NCBI GenBank assembly: GCA_022704525.1
Contig: JAKJGF010000012.1
Coordinates: forward strand, 1 to 41,198
DNA length: 41,198 nucleotides
Reading direction: 5' to 3'
Source of the DNA: Bacillota bacterium
Lineage (GTDB): Bacteria; Vulcanimicrobiota; SpSt-956; JAKJGF01
Within the stretch, counting starts at the first letter, position 1, and each line of letters opens with the position of its first letter. The notes beneath the pieces are model-generated. The model was given only the letters and a program-made list of their open reading frames with translations. It was not told the DNA's origin and did not search any database. Shown one piece after another: positions 16,913 to 25,007 of this stretch. Made by a program: the position numbers and the translations under genes.

Positions 16913-18264
16913 TCAAGGACTTCCTCCATCTGCATGCCCCTGGAACCTTTTACAAGTAATACATCTCCTGGTTGCAGAATATCTTTTAATTTTTTAACCA
17001 GACTTACTTTATCAGCAAAAGATTGGGCATCTATTCCCATAGAAGAAGCAGTTTCTACTGTATAATGACTCAAAGGTCCACAAGTCATTAAATAATTTAT
17101 TCTGGCTTCTGAAACCCACTCTCCCACCTTTCTATGAGATGAAATTCCTTCTTCCCCTAATTCCAGCATATCACCAAGTACTGCTATCTTTCGTCTATCT
17201 GGAAAATATCTGTATATTGTATCAAGAATACTTTTAACGGCCATAGGATTCGAGTTATATGTATCATCTATAATTGTAATATCGTTTTTATTCTGAATTA
17301 TCTTTGTCCTACCTGATAAAGGTGGTATAAAAGACTTAAGGACATCAGAGAGAAGAAGGTCTTCAATTAAATAAGAAGCAACAGAAACTGCAGCCAGAAG
17401 ATTATAAATATTATGATGACCTATCATAGGGAAAAAAATCCTTTCAGTCTTTCCTTTAAAATGAATATCCAGTTCTGTACCATAAAAACCGGCATTTTGA
17501 ATATTACCCGGAAAAATATCTGCTTCCTCTGAAAAACCAAAAGAATTTATTTTACATGATACCTTACGGAGAAGAAACTCAAAGTAATCATTATCTCTGT
17601 TCAAAACTGCAAGACCTTCCGAAGGAAGACTTTCCAGGAGTTCAGCCTTTGCTTTTGCTATATTCTCCCTTGAACCAAGTCTCCCTATATGAGCTTCTCC
17701 AATATTAGTGATAACACCTATATGGGGTTGTGCTATATGAGAAAGCTCTTTTATTTCTCCATGCCCCCTCATGGCAAATTCCAAAACCACACACTCATGA
17801 TGAGGTGAAAGATCAAGCAAAGTTCTGGAGACACCTATCTCATTATTAAAGTTTTCCTGTGATTTTAAAATGTACTTAAACTTTTGTCCCAGAAGAGTAG
17901 CTATAAGCTCTTTAGTGGTTGTCTTTCCATTACTTCCAGTAACAGCAATTACAGGAAGAGAAAATTTTTCCCTATAGACCCTGGCTATATCCTCATAGGC
18001 TTTAAGGGTATCTGAAACTGATATTATAACCTCACCGGGAAGATCGATACAATCCTTTCTGGAAGTTATAAACCCGGCGGCGCCGGCTTTAAGAGCTTCC
18101 TTTATAAAATTATGACCATCAAAATTCTCTCCCCTGAGAGGAATAAAGAGATTACCTTTCTTTAAAGTCCTCGTATCTGTAGAAACTCCATTAAATTCAA
18201 AATTGGGATGTCCTCTCTCTATTACACCATCTATAAAACTTACAAAATCTCTTACCTGTAACAT
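16903..18264 (-). CDS. murF: UDP-MurNAc-tripeptide--D-alanyl-D-alanine ligase MurF
   Basis: 453 residues. Adds D-Ala-D-Ala to UDP-MurNAc-tripeptide, the last cytoplasmic precursor step. The N-terminal domain has VSTDTRTLKKGNLFIPLRG and ENFDGHNFIKEAL. The ATP loop is VTGSNGKTTTKELIATLL, followed by NFNNEIGVSRTLL and EFAMRGHGEI. The C-terminal domain has DDTYNSNPMAVKSIL, AVLGDMLELGEEG and LLVKGSRGMQMEEV. Start ATG with AGGAAG six bases upstream, inside the murE stop region. Its intact N-terminal motif (GENFDGHNF) is the equivalent of the motif deleted from murE. Confidence 0.96.
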   Translation of the reverse strand: MLQVRDFVSFIDGVIERGHPNFEFNGVSTDTRTLKKGNLFIPLRGENFDGHNFIKEALKAGAAGFITSRKDCIDLPGEVIISVSDTLKAYEDIARVYREKFSLPVIAVTGSNGKTTTKELIATLLGQKFKYILKSQENFNNEIGVSRTLLDLSPHHECVVLEFAMRGHGEIKELSHIAQPHIGVITNIGEAHIGRLGSRENIAKAKAELLESLPSEGLAVLNRDNDYFEFLLRKVSCKINSFGFSEEADIFPGNIQNAGFYGTELDIHFKGKTERIFFPMIGHHNIYNLLAAVSVASYLIEDLLLSDVLKSFIPPLSGRTKIIQNKNDITIIDDTYNSNPMAVKSILDTIYRYFPDRRKIAVLGDMLELGEEGISSHRKVGEWVSEARINYLMTCGPLSHYTVETASSMGIDAQSFADKVSLVKKLKDILQPGDVLLVKGSRGMQMEEVLECL

Positions 18265-18267
18265 AAA

Positions 18268-19753
18268 CTACTTCCTGCCAGCCAATTCAAAATATTCTCT
18301 TATAATCTCACTATCATCAAAATGAACTGTTTTATCAGCAAATATTTGATAATCTTCATGACCTTTACCGGCTACAATAACACAATCTCCTCTGTCTGCT
18401 ATGTCCAAAGCTTTTTCTATAGCACGTTTTCTATCAGGTTCCACGACATATCTGGAAGTATTTGTTATACCTGCCTCTATATCCCTTATAATAGCGAGGG
18501 GATCCTCAGACCTGGGATTATCAGATGTTATAATAATATAATCAGACAACGTTACACCAATATGCCCCATAACGGGACGTTTGGATTTATCCCTGTCTCC
18601 GCCACATCCAAAAACAGTAATAATTCTCCCCTTTGTAAAAGCTCTGGCAGATTGAAGAACTTTTTTCAGTCCATCAGGAGTATGAGCATAATCTACAATA
18701 CAAGTAAAATCCTGTTCCCCATAAACAGGATATATACGCCCTTTCACAGGTGGAAGTTCTTCTATGGCCTCTTTTATCAAAGATAAATCTATATTCTGAG
18801 CCAGACCTGCAGCTATAGCAGCCAGAGCATTATACACATTAAACACACCTATTAACTTTAAATTAAAATTGTAAACATGTCCATCCCGGTTTAAATTAAA
18901 CCTGGTTCCCCCTGGAGCACAAGAAACATCATAAGCCATAAGGATATTTCCCTGTTCTCTATAAAGCATATTCGTTTTTTCATTCATAAGACCATAAATA
19001 AATTTTTGCCCATTTCCATGGGGTAAAAGTTTTATAACTTCAGGATCATCTTTATTGAAAACAGAGAAAACCTCTTTCTCTGAAATAAATTCTTTCTGTA
19101 AAGATAAAAAACTGGCTTTAACCTTCCAGTAATCTTCCAGAGTAGAATGAAAATCCAGATGATCCTGAGAAAAATTTGTATAAATAACTCCAGTGAAGAA
19201 TGCATTCCAGACTCTATAAAGAGAAAGAGCATGAGAGGATACTTCCATAGCGACTGTATCCACACCATCCAATACCATCTTATAAAATATTTCCTGTAAA
19301 TCAAGAGACTCAGGTGTCGTGTTTTTGGTCTTTTCTGTCTTATCATCTATTTTAATTTCCATAGTACCAATAAGACCTGTCTTAAAACCAGCTTTTTTCA
19401 TAATATGATCTATCATATAAGTCGTTGTAGTTTTACCATTGGTTCCTGTCACTCCATAGACTTTTAATCTGGATGACGGATGATTATAACAAGCTGCGCC
19501 AAGTTCAGAAAGAGCTTTTCTGGTATTATCAACAACTACAAGTTCCGCCTGTCCATTAAGTAATAAAGGTTTCTCTGAAACTATTATTCTCGCTCCCTGT
19601 GATAGTGCCTGAGAGACATAATTATGTTTTAAAACCCTTTATACATATAAATATATCACCCGGTTTAACTTTTCTGGAATCATAAGATAAACCAGCAGGC
19701 AAATTTTTACTGGCAGACCAGCTGACTTCCTTCAATAAATCTGTGTATTCCAC
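18268..19753 (-). pseudogene. murE: UDP-MurNAc-tripeptide synthetase MurE, frameshifted near codon 42
   Basis: The intact protein would add the third stem-peptide residue. GTG at 19753 (AAGG 5 bases upstream, 16 bases after ftsI) starts VEYTDLLKEVSWSASKNLPA, and SRKVKPGDIFICIKGFKT runs to a TAA at 19622-19624 after 43 codons. The other frame continues HNYVSQALSQGARIIVSEKP without a stop to VTGTNGKTTTTYM (ATP loop) and onward to 18268. A MurE normally reads G-F-x-x-D-G-H here; exactly 8 bases (encoding most of T-D-G) are missing between two ACA triplets. The rest is normal: EVSSHALSLYRV, DYAHTPDGLKKVL, DNPRSEDPLAIIRDI (the DNPR motif found in diaminopimelate-adding enzymes) and AGKGHEDYQ. An internal start at 19452 could only make a protein without the N-terminal domain. 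murE is essential, so an assembly error is a serious possibility. Confidence 0.85.
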
Positions 19754-19769
19754 CTGTTCCTTACCCCGT

Positions 19770-21515
19770 TTACTCTTTTTTCAAAGCAGTATCCTGTTTA
19801 TCTATATATTTCTCGGAAGGTACACCCATATACCAGAGAGATTCCCTCCCAACTTCGCCAAATACAGGAGCAGCAACATAACCACCCCAATAAACTCCCC
19901 GGGCTTCATCGATTTTAACAATCATAACCAATCTGGGATTACGACTCGGCACAAATCCCACAAAAGAACTTATATATTTGTTCGCTGAATAAACACCACC
20001 ATCCACTATCTGGGCAGTTCCTGTTTTACCGGCAACAGAATAACCCGGAATTTGAGCCTTTTTACCTGTTCCATCAGAAATAACTTCCTCTAATATAGTT
20101 ACTATTTTCTCTGTAGTGGAAGGTTTTAATATTACATCTTCCACCTCGGGTGTAAATGTTTTAACTACATGTCCATCAGAGCTCAATATCTCCTTTACAA
20201 GCATAGGACGCATTATTTTCCCACCATTTGAAATAGCCGCCACAGATCTTACAAGCTGCAGGGGAGTAACTGAAATACCCTGTCCAAATGCTATAGTTGC
20301 CAGACTGGATACTGACCAATCTTCAGGATTCAGAACAATCCCTTCCCCTTCTCCTGGTAATTCTATTCCAGTAAGAGAACCAAAACCAAATTTTTTTATA
20401 TAATCAAAATAAATATTTGTTCCTATTTTCATACCTATACCGACAGAACCGGTATTAAAAGAATATTTTATTATATCTTTTATATTTTCATAACCAAATT
20501 CACTTGCAAGTCCATCATTGGCATTATAAATAGTCCATCCTCCCACCTGCATAGAGTTCCCACAGGGGAATACATCAGTCATAGAAACCTTACCGCAATC
20601 CAGAGCAGCCGCTGCCAGAATAATCTTAAATGTAGATCCTGGTTCATAAGAATCACAGACACCTCTATTCCTCAAAACAGATTTAGGAGTAGATGTATAT
20701 TTATTAATATCAAAGTTCGGATAATTGGCCAGAGCCAGAATTTCCCCTGTCTGAGGGTCCATAACAATTATAGTACCACTCCTGGCTTTATACTTTTTTA
20801 TAGCCTTCGAAAGTTCTGATTCTGCAAGGTACTGAATAAATTTATCTATGGTTAACACAAGATTACAACCATCTGTTGCAGGTCTGAGCTCCCTTTTTCC
20901 CTGAGGAATAGCCCTGCCGAAATTATCACATTCAGCTTTCAATAATCCGGCTTTACCTGTAAGATAATTCTCATAAATAGCCTCTATCCCGTCCAGTCCC
21001 TGATCATCTATTCCCGTATAACCAATTATATGACAGGCAAGATTATGATTGGGATAAAAACGTTTACCTGTCTCTTCTTTCAGTAAATATATTCCCTCTA
21101 TATTCAATTTCTTTACTTTACTGGCTATTTCATCACTTACTTTTCTATCAATCCATATAAACTCAACACCCCTGAAGGTCATTTTTTCCAGTAATTCTTT
21201 CTCTGAGATTGAGAGAACTGGTGATAACTGTTTTGCCACTTTTTCCGGTGAATCTATTAACCTGGGGTTTACCCCAATAGAGTAAAGCTGAAGGCTCAAA
21301 GCCAGAATAGATCCATTACGGTCCAGAATTTTTCCCCTCGTACCTGCTATAGGAATATGACAGAGATGTTGTTGAAAAGCCAGTTCTTTATAATGATTTC
21401 CTTTTACTACCTGTGTCTCAAATAAACTAAATATCAAAATTAAAAAAAGAGGCACCATAATATAAAACAATATCTGAACTCGTTGTCTCTCAAAAGGCAA
21501 AACACTGACAGGCAA
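19770..21515 (-). CDS. ftsI: Septal peptidoglycan transpeptidase FtsI/PBP2B
   Basis: 581 residues, class B penicillin-binding protein that cross-links septal peptidoglycan with FtsW. An N-terminal membrane helix (~15-34, ILFYIMVPLFLILIFSLFE) is followed by a PBP dimer domain (~50-210, GTRGKILDRNGSILALS) and a transpeptidase domain with nucleophile Ser294 in the SxxK motif (GSTFK), SxN (SFNTGS) and KTGTA. The tail after KTGTA (SFVGFVPSRNPRLVMIVKID) is complete, and no PASTA domains follow. The most likely start is TTG at 21515, with no clear Shine-Dalgarno; a strong hairpin (21523-21552) ends 7 bases before it. Confidence 0.95.
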   Translation of the reverse strand: MPVSVLPFERQRVQILFYIMVPLFLILIFSLFETQVVKGNHYKELAFQQHLCHIPIAGTRGKILDRNGSILALSLQLYSIGVNPRLIDSPEKVAKQLSPVLSISEKELLEKMTFRGVEFIWIDRKVSDEIASKVKKLNIEGIYLLKEETGKRFYPNHNLACHIIGYTGIDDQGLDGIEAIYENYLTGKAGLLKAECDNFGRAIPQGKRELRPATDGCNLVLTIDKFIQYLAESELSKAIKKYKARSGTIIVMDPQTGEILALANYPNFDINKYTSTPKSVLRNRGVCDSYEPGSTFKIILAAAALDCGKVSMTDVFPCGNSMQVGGWTIYNANDGLASEFGYENIKDIIKYSFNTGSVGIGMKIGTNIYFDYIKKFGFGSLTGIELPGEGEGIVLNPEDWSVSSLATIAFGQGISVTPLQLVRSVAAISNGGKIMRPMLVKEILSSDGHVVKTFTPEVEDVILKPSTTEKIVTILEEVISDGTGKKAQIPGYSVAGKTGTAQIVDGGVYSANKYISSFVGFVPSRNPRLVMIVKIDEARGVYWGGYVAAPVFGEVGRESLWYMGVPSEKYIDKQDTALKKE

Positions 21516-21522
21516 ATAATAA

Positions 21523-21552
21523 CTAATTTCTAAGGGAAACCTTAAAAATTAG
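21523..21552 (-). promoter_or_regulatory. Hairpin directly before the ftsI start codon
   Basis: Minus strand: CTAATTT, one mismatch, TAAGG, loop TTTC, CCTTA, one mismatch, AAATTAG; 12 paired bases in all. The 3' arm ends 7 bases before the TTG start of ftsI, so it covers the place where a ribosome site would lie; the only AAGG is in the 5' arm. No T-run follows, so it is not a standard terminator. A translation control role is inferred. Confidence 0.5.
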
Positions 21553-21629
21553 CCTACACCTCTCTTCTAAAATATATATTTAGAGGGTTCCGGTTTCAGC
21601 TAATAATCTAAAACCTGATACCTGAATAA

Positions 21630-22016
21630 TTATTCTATTAAAGCCAGGTTCTTTTTCTGTTGAAATAATATAACTCTACCATCAAAATCGGGACGATCCA
21701 TACCAAGCTTTATTTTTGCCATAGTTTCTATCCTATCAAGGGATTCAAGGGTATTAACCTGATTAACTAAATTTAAATTCTGATATTCCAGAGCTTCTCT
21801 GGTTACCGTTAGCTCGCAAAGATAATACTGTTTATTCAAAAGCTGTGTCGACTGTTGTATAAGGGAAACAAACAAAATAACCAGTATAATTACCAGTGAT
21901 AAAGTTAACCCCAGAGGAAACTCACTTTCACTCCTCTTAAGAGGGCGAACCTTTGTTTTTTTCTTTGGTTGTTGATCTTTAACTTCTTCTTTCTTTACCC
22001 TTCTTGCTAAAACCAA
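21630..22016 (-). CDS. ftsL: Cell division protein FtsL
   Basis: 128 residues. A basic cytoplasmic tail (~40 residues, rich in Lys/Arg) is followed by one membrane helix (~35-52, LGLTLSLVIILVILFVSLI) and a coiled-coil leucine-zipper-like region (~58-100, ELTVTREALEYQNLNLVNQV) ending with RIETMAKIKLGMDRPD, the usual FtsL/DivIC end motif. Position between rsmH and ftsI confirms the call. Start is TTG at 22016, with GGGGGG about 11 bases upstream. The start overlaps the stop codon of a possible small ORF (22007-22117). Confidence 0.88.
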   Translation of the reverse strand: MVLARRVKKEEVKDQQPKKKTKVRPLKRSESEFPLGLTLSLVIILVILFVSLIQQSTQLLNKQYYLCELTVTREALEYQNLNLVNQVNTLESLDRIETMAKIKLGMDRPDFDGRVILFQQKKNLALIE

Positions 22017-22117
22017 TCTGAAGTTATCCCCCCTTCTATAACTAAATATCTACCACTGACTGCTTCCTCCAACAATTTATACTCAACTCTGGCAGGGGCT
22101 TTCAGGGACTTATCCAC
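22007..22117 (-). CDS. Possible small ORF between rsmH and ftsL
   Basis: The 130-base gap between rsmH and ftsL is open in one frame. From GTG at 22117 it would encode 36 residues (VDKSLKAPARVEYKLLEEAV, then SGRYLVIEGGITSDWF), ending in TAG that overlaps the TTG start of ftsL (TTGGTTTTAG). The open frame continues upstream through IIPDRGRSLW into the end of rsmH with no ATG/GTG/TTG. Composition looks protein-like and the stretch is richer in G+C than its neighbours. Against it: no ribosome site before the GTG and no recognised family. It may instead be a remnant, or a short coupling ORF that brings ribosomes to ftsL. Confidence 0.3.
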   Translation of the reverse strand: MDKSLKAPARVEYKLLEEAVSGRYLVIEGGITSDWF

Positions 22118-22146
22118 CCACAGACTACGGCCCCGGTCTGGTATAA

Positions 22147-23094
22147 TTAAAACTTCTCTAATGCTCTGAGTCTGGCACTGCGAGACCTGGGATTCAACAA
22201 TTCCTCTTCCTTTCCAGGGAAAAGAGGTTTCTTATTAAGTAACCTCACAAGAGGAAATCCTTCGCATTTACATAAAGATAAATCATGTAAACACTTTTTC
22301 ATAGAAGCATCCTTAAAAATTCTTTTTACTATACGATCTTCCAGGGAGTGAAAACTTATCACTACCAGCCTTCCTCCAGATTTAAGAACCTTTAAAGCTT
22401 TCTTTAATCCCTTTTCGAGAGTATCTAATTCTTTATTAAGAAAAATTCTAAGTCCCATAAATGTCTTTGTAGAGGGATGAATTTTCCTCCTTTTTCTTAA
22501 ATTTCTTGAAACCGCTCTAACAACTATATCTGATAATTGTTTGGTAGATAATATCCTGGAAATTTTCCTGGTCTTTACTATTTCCCTGGCTATTTTTCTG
22601 GCATGTTTCTCTTCTCCATAATGATATATAATATAACTTAAATCATCCTCAGAAAAATCATTAACTATATGACTGGCTGTCAAAGACATATTACTGTCCA
22701 TTCTCATATCTAAAGGAGAATCTACCTGAAAAGAAAAACCTCTCCTTGCATCATTTAATTGTGTCGAGGAAATTCCCAGATCAAACAATATACCATCCAC
22801 TTCCTTTATCCCGAAGGACAATAATATTTCATCTAACTCTGAAAAATTACCCTTTACCAGTTTTAAATTCAGGGAAAAATCCCTGGCAAAATCTTCAAAA
22901 GATTTTATTGCTTCAATGTCGCAATCAAGACTGATCAAGGTGCCTCCTGGCAATATAGACTTAAGAATTTCTTTCGAGTGTCCTCCTCCTCCTAAAGTAC
23001 AATCTAAGATCATTTTACCCGGTAAACAATTAAGATAAGAGATAGATTCTTTAAGTAATACCGGTGTATGAACCAGGCATTCCTCTTGTGACAT
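22147..23094 (-). CDS. rsmH: 16S rRNA m4C1402 methyltransferase RsmH (MraW)
   Basis: SAM-dependent methyltransferase for the ribosomal P-site nucleotide C1402. Starts HTPVLLKESISYL; the SAM-binding motif is LDCTLGGGGHSKEIL. Further marks are DGILFDLGISSTQLND, ARRGFSFQVDSPLDMRMD, FMGLRIFLNKELDTLEKGL, GGRLVVISFHSLEDRIVK and NPRSRSARLRALEKF at the end. I chose the ATG at 23094 (MSQEECLVHTP) because AAGGAG lies 7 bases upstream; the frame stays open to 23115. It follows mraZ after 28 bases. Confidence 0.97.
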   Translation of the reverse strand: MSQEECLVHTPVLLKESISYLNCLPGKMILDCTLGGGGHSKEILKSILPGGTLISLDCDIEAIKSFEDFARDFSLNLKLVKGNFSELDEILLSFGIKEVDGILFDLGISSTQLNDARRGFSFQVDSPLDMRMDSNMSLTASHIVNDFSEDDLSYIIYHYGEEKHARKIAREIVKTRKISRILSTKQLSDIVVRAVSRNLRKRRKIHPSTKTFMGLRIFLNKELDTLEKGLKKALKVLKSGGRLVVISFHSLEDRIVKRIFKDASMKKCLHDLSLCKCEGFPLVRLLNKKPLFPGKEEELLNPRSRSARLRALEKF

Positions 23095-23122
23095 AAAATT
23101 TCTCCTTCCTATCACCTCCCGG

Positions 23123-23554
23123 TCATATAAAATACTGGCTCAATACTTTCTTGGAAAGCTTCCTGAACTCTTCACCTTCCTGCAACTGAGACCACTTATC
23201 AGAGCTCCATATCTCAATTCTATCTAAAACACCTGCTACAACTACATTCTCTTTAAGATCAGCATAAGAGATAAGATTATCAGGTAAAACAATTCGCCCC
23301 TGACGATCCATTTGACATTCAACAGAGCTAGAAAAAAAGCGACGAATATAGTCCTGAGCATCTTCGTCGCTTTTTGGCAAAGCTTTTAATTTTTTAACTA
23401 ATTCCTCCCATTCTAAAAGAGGATAAATAAACAAACATTCTTTATCAAGACCAGGAGTGAGATAAAATTTACCTTCCAGATACTTCCTATAAGAAGCAGG
23501 TATAATTACTCTACATTTCTCATCAAGATTACGTTCATAATTCCCAGTAAACAT
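23123..23554 (-). CDS. mraZ: Transcriptional regulator MraZ
   Basis: 143 residues, two SpoVT/AbrB-like MraZ repeats, each with the D-x-x-x-R-x-x-x-P core: LDEKCRVIIPASYR (~10-24) and MDRQGRIVLP (~81-90). MraZ forms ring-shaped oligomers and autoregulates dcw transcription by binding evenly spaced boxes before its own gene. Such boxes are seen here at 23608-23642. First gene of the cluster. Ribosome site is weak. Confidence 0.96.
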   Translation of the reverse strand: MFTGNYERNLDEKCRVIIPASYRKYLEGKFYLTPGLDKECLFIYPLLEWEELVKKLKALPKSDEDAQDYIRRFFSSSVECQMDRQGRIVLPDNLISYADLKENVVVAGVLDRIEIWSSDKWSQLQEGEEFRKLSKKVLSQYFI

Positions 23555-23607
23555 CAGTCAACCCGGATTCTTTTATTTTATGGAAATCTATCTCTCTGGT
23601 CTCCGTC

Positions 23608-23642
23608 TCCACTTTGCTCCACTCTTCTCCACCTATTTCCAC
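23608..23642 (-). promoter_or_regulatory. MraZ operator: four GTGGA boxes at exact 10-base spacing
   Basis: Minus strand reads GTGGAAATAG, GTGGAGAAGA, GTGGAGCAAA, GTGGAGACGG. The four GTGGA boxes occupy 23638-23642, 23628-23632, 23618-23622 and 23608-23612, 54 bases upstream of mraZ. MraZ of E. coli and mollicutes binds 3-4 direct TGGG/GTGG-type boxes one helical turn apart (established), so each box probably meets one ring subunit. No confident -10/-35 pair is visible beside it. Confidence 0.88.
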
Positions 23643-23784
23643 ATTTGCCAATAAAATCCTGCTGGAAATAAAAAAAATTTTTTATTAAAAGGTAATAAGT
23701 ACAAAGGAAAAAAAGGGGCAAGAAAAATTCTTTTACGCTAACTTCATAGGATTAAAGTACTATCAGGATAATTTTCTTTTTATT

Positions 23785-23810
23785 TTTCCCTTTTATAACA
23801 CAAAGGGAAA
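23785..23810 (-). other. Hairpin across the stop codon of the TPR gene
   Basis: Perfect 9-base stem TTTCCCTTT (23785-23793) / AAAGGGAAA (23802-23810) with an 8-base loop containing the TAA stop of the gene at 23793. The downstream minus-strand sequence is A-rich, not T-rich, so it is not a normal intrinsic terminator. It may protect the mRNA 3' end or act with other factors. It separates this gene from the mraZ promoter region. Confidence 0.4.
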
Positions 23811-24815
23811 TAGAAAAGTCTCTTTCTGTCCACCCACATCCTGTTCTGCTATGGAAAGTAAAAGCTGCTTTGCTTTTCCAGTAAAACTAAAAATTAAAAA
23901 TCCCTGTACAGTAGCTGAAGGAGAAATATCCTGTTTTGTCAGAAGTGGAAAAGACTGTTTTTTTAGATAGTAACTCAATCTGGCATAATCATCACGGCTA
24001 ATCATACCTCTATCCAGAGCTTTTTTAGGATAAGTATCAAGCGAATCAACAGGTTCAAATTGCTTACCCGTTTCATCTATCAAGTTCCATTTTTCCAGAG
24101 TAATAGATATGGGCTTGTCTCCCTTATTTGTTATTTTTATATTAAAAAGTATGAGTTTACCCAGGGTAAGTAGACCCTGATCCATATAAACCTCTATTAA
24201 TAAATTACCATATCTGAGTTTTTTATGAGACCATAAAGCAAATATACGTTCATAAGCCTTTCTGGCAGTTTCATTTTTTGGATCTAACTGTACAACAGTA
24301 AGATATTCATTCTGAGCATCAGCAAGGAGATATTTTTTCTCATATAATTTGGCCAGAGCAAGATGGGCAGAAACATTATTGGGTTCTTTCTGAAGTACCT
24401 TATAATAATCAGCCAGTTCTTTATCTGAGAGAGGATCCACCAGGAAAGACCAGCTCTTTTCAAAATAATCCCCTTCCATTGTAAGACAGGTTATCTTTTG
24501 AACAACCTGTCCTAAAGGCAATGGATAAGTAGGCTTAAAAGAAACATAAAGAGACCCGGTTTTAGAATCTATATTAAAAGTCATCTGATCTGAAAAATCT
24601 TTACCATTTATATATAATTTTAAAGAATCTCTGTCTATTAATTTCAATATATCCTCAGATAAAATAGCAGTAAAGCCTCTAAATCTGGATATAGCAGGTG
24701 AATTATCTATAGACACGTTAAAATCGACTTTTTTCTCCTGAGAGAAAGAAATAGTAGAAGTTAAAAGTATTAAAAAAAATAGAATAAATAGAATAAAATT
24801 TTTTTTATATAACAT
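23793..24815 (-). CDS. Secreted TPR-containing protein
   Basis: 340 residues. An N-terminal signal peptide (KKNFILFILFFLILLTSTIS, cleavage near residue 25, no lipobox Cys) is followed by an Ig/stalk-like beta region (~30-125) and one or two TPR units (~135-195: DYYKVLQKEPNNVSAHLALA, LYEKKYLLADAQNEYLTVVQ). The C-terminal beta-rich domain (~205-340: GKLILFNIKITNKGDKPISI) reads like a DUF4352-style extracytoplasmic domain, in which a preserved protein surface binds or scaffolds. Own promoter (24901-24930) and strong GGGAGG ribosome site. It lies upstream of mraZ on the same strand but has a separate 3' hairpin, so it is probably not part of the dcw operon. Function unknown. Confidence 0.75.
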   Translation of the reverse strand: MLYKKNFILFILFFLILLTSTISFSQEKKVDFNVSIDNSPAISRFRGFTAILSEDILKLIDRDSLKLYINGKDFSDQMTFNIDSKTGSLYVSFKPTYPLPLGQVVQKITCLTMEGDYFEKSWSFLVDPLSDKELADYYKVLQKEPNNVSAHLALAKLYEKKYLLADAQNEYLTVVQLDPKNETARKAYERIFALWSHKKLRYGNLLIEVYMDQGLLTLGKLILFNIKITNKGDKPISITLEKWNLIDETGKQFEPVDSLDTYPKKALDRGMISRDDYARLSYYLKKQSFPLLTKQDISPSATVQGFLIFSFTGKAKQLLLSIAEQDVGGQKETFLFPFVL

Positions 24816-24900
24816 AAAGTACCTCCCAAAAGGTGATTTATAGTTTATGGTTTAATAATACAACTATAAAAAGCAATCCTACGCGATTAGTCTTTGAGAA

Positions 24901-24930
24901 ATTCTAACACAGAAAAATTCTCTATGTCAA
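24901..24930 (-). promoter_or_regulatory. Promoter for the secreted TPR gene
   Basis: Minus strand: -35 TTGACA (24930-24925, perfect), 18-base spacer, -10 TAGAAT (24906-24901). Predicted start near 24894, giving a ~80-base leader. It is back to back with the birA promoter. Confidence 0.65.
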
Positions 24931-24939
24931 TAAAATATA

Positions 24940-24948
24940 TGTTATAAT
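24940..24948 (+). promoter_or_regulatory. Extended -10 promoter for birA
   Basis: TGTTATAAT, a perfect extended -10 (TGn-TATAAT), with no good -35 box. Start near 24955, about 53 bases before the birA ATG. Its -10 lies 12 bases from the -35 of the divergent promoter, so the two polymerases probably interfere. Confidence 0.65.
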
Positions 24949-25007
24949 TAGGCGGATAAATTTATGAAAGAAAATTCTTCTTTTATATCTTACGAGGTTA
25001 TTCTTTT

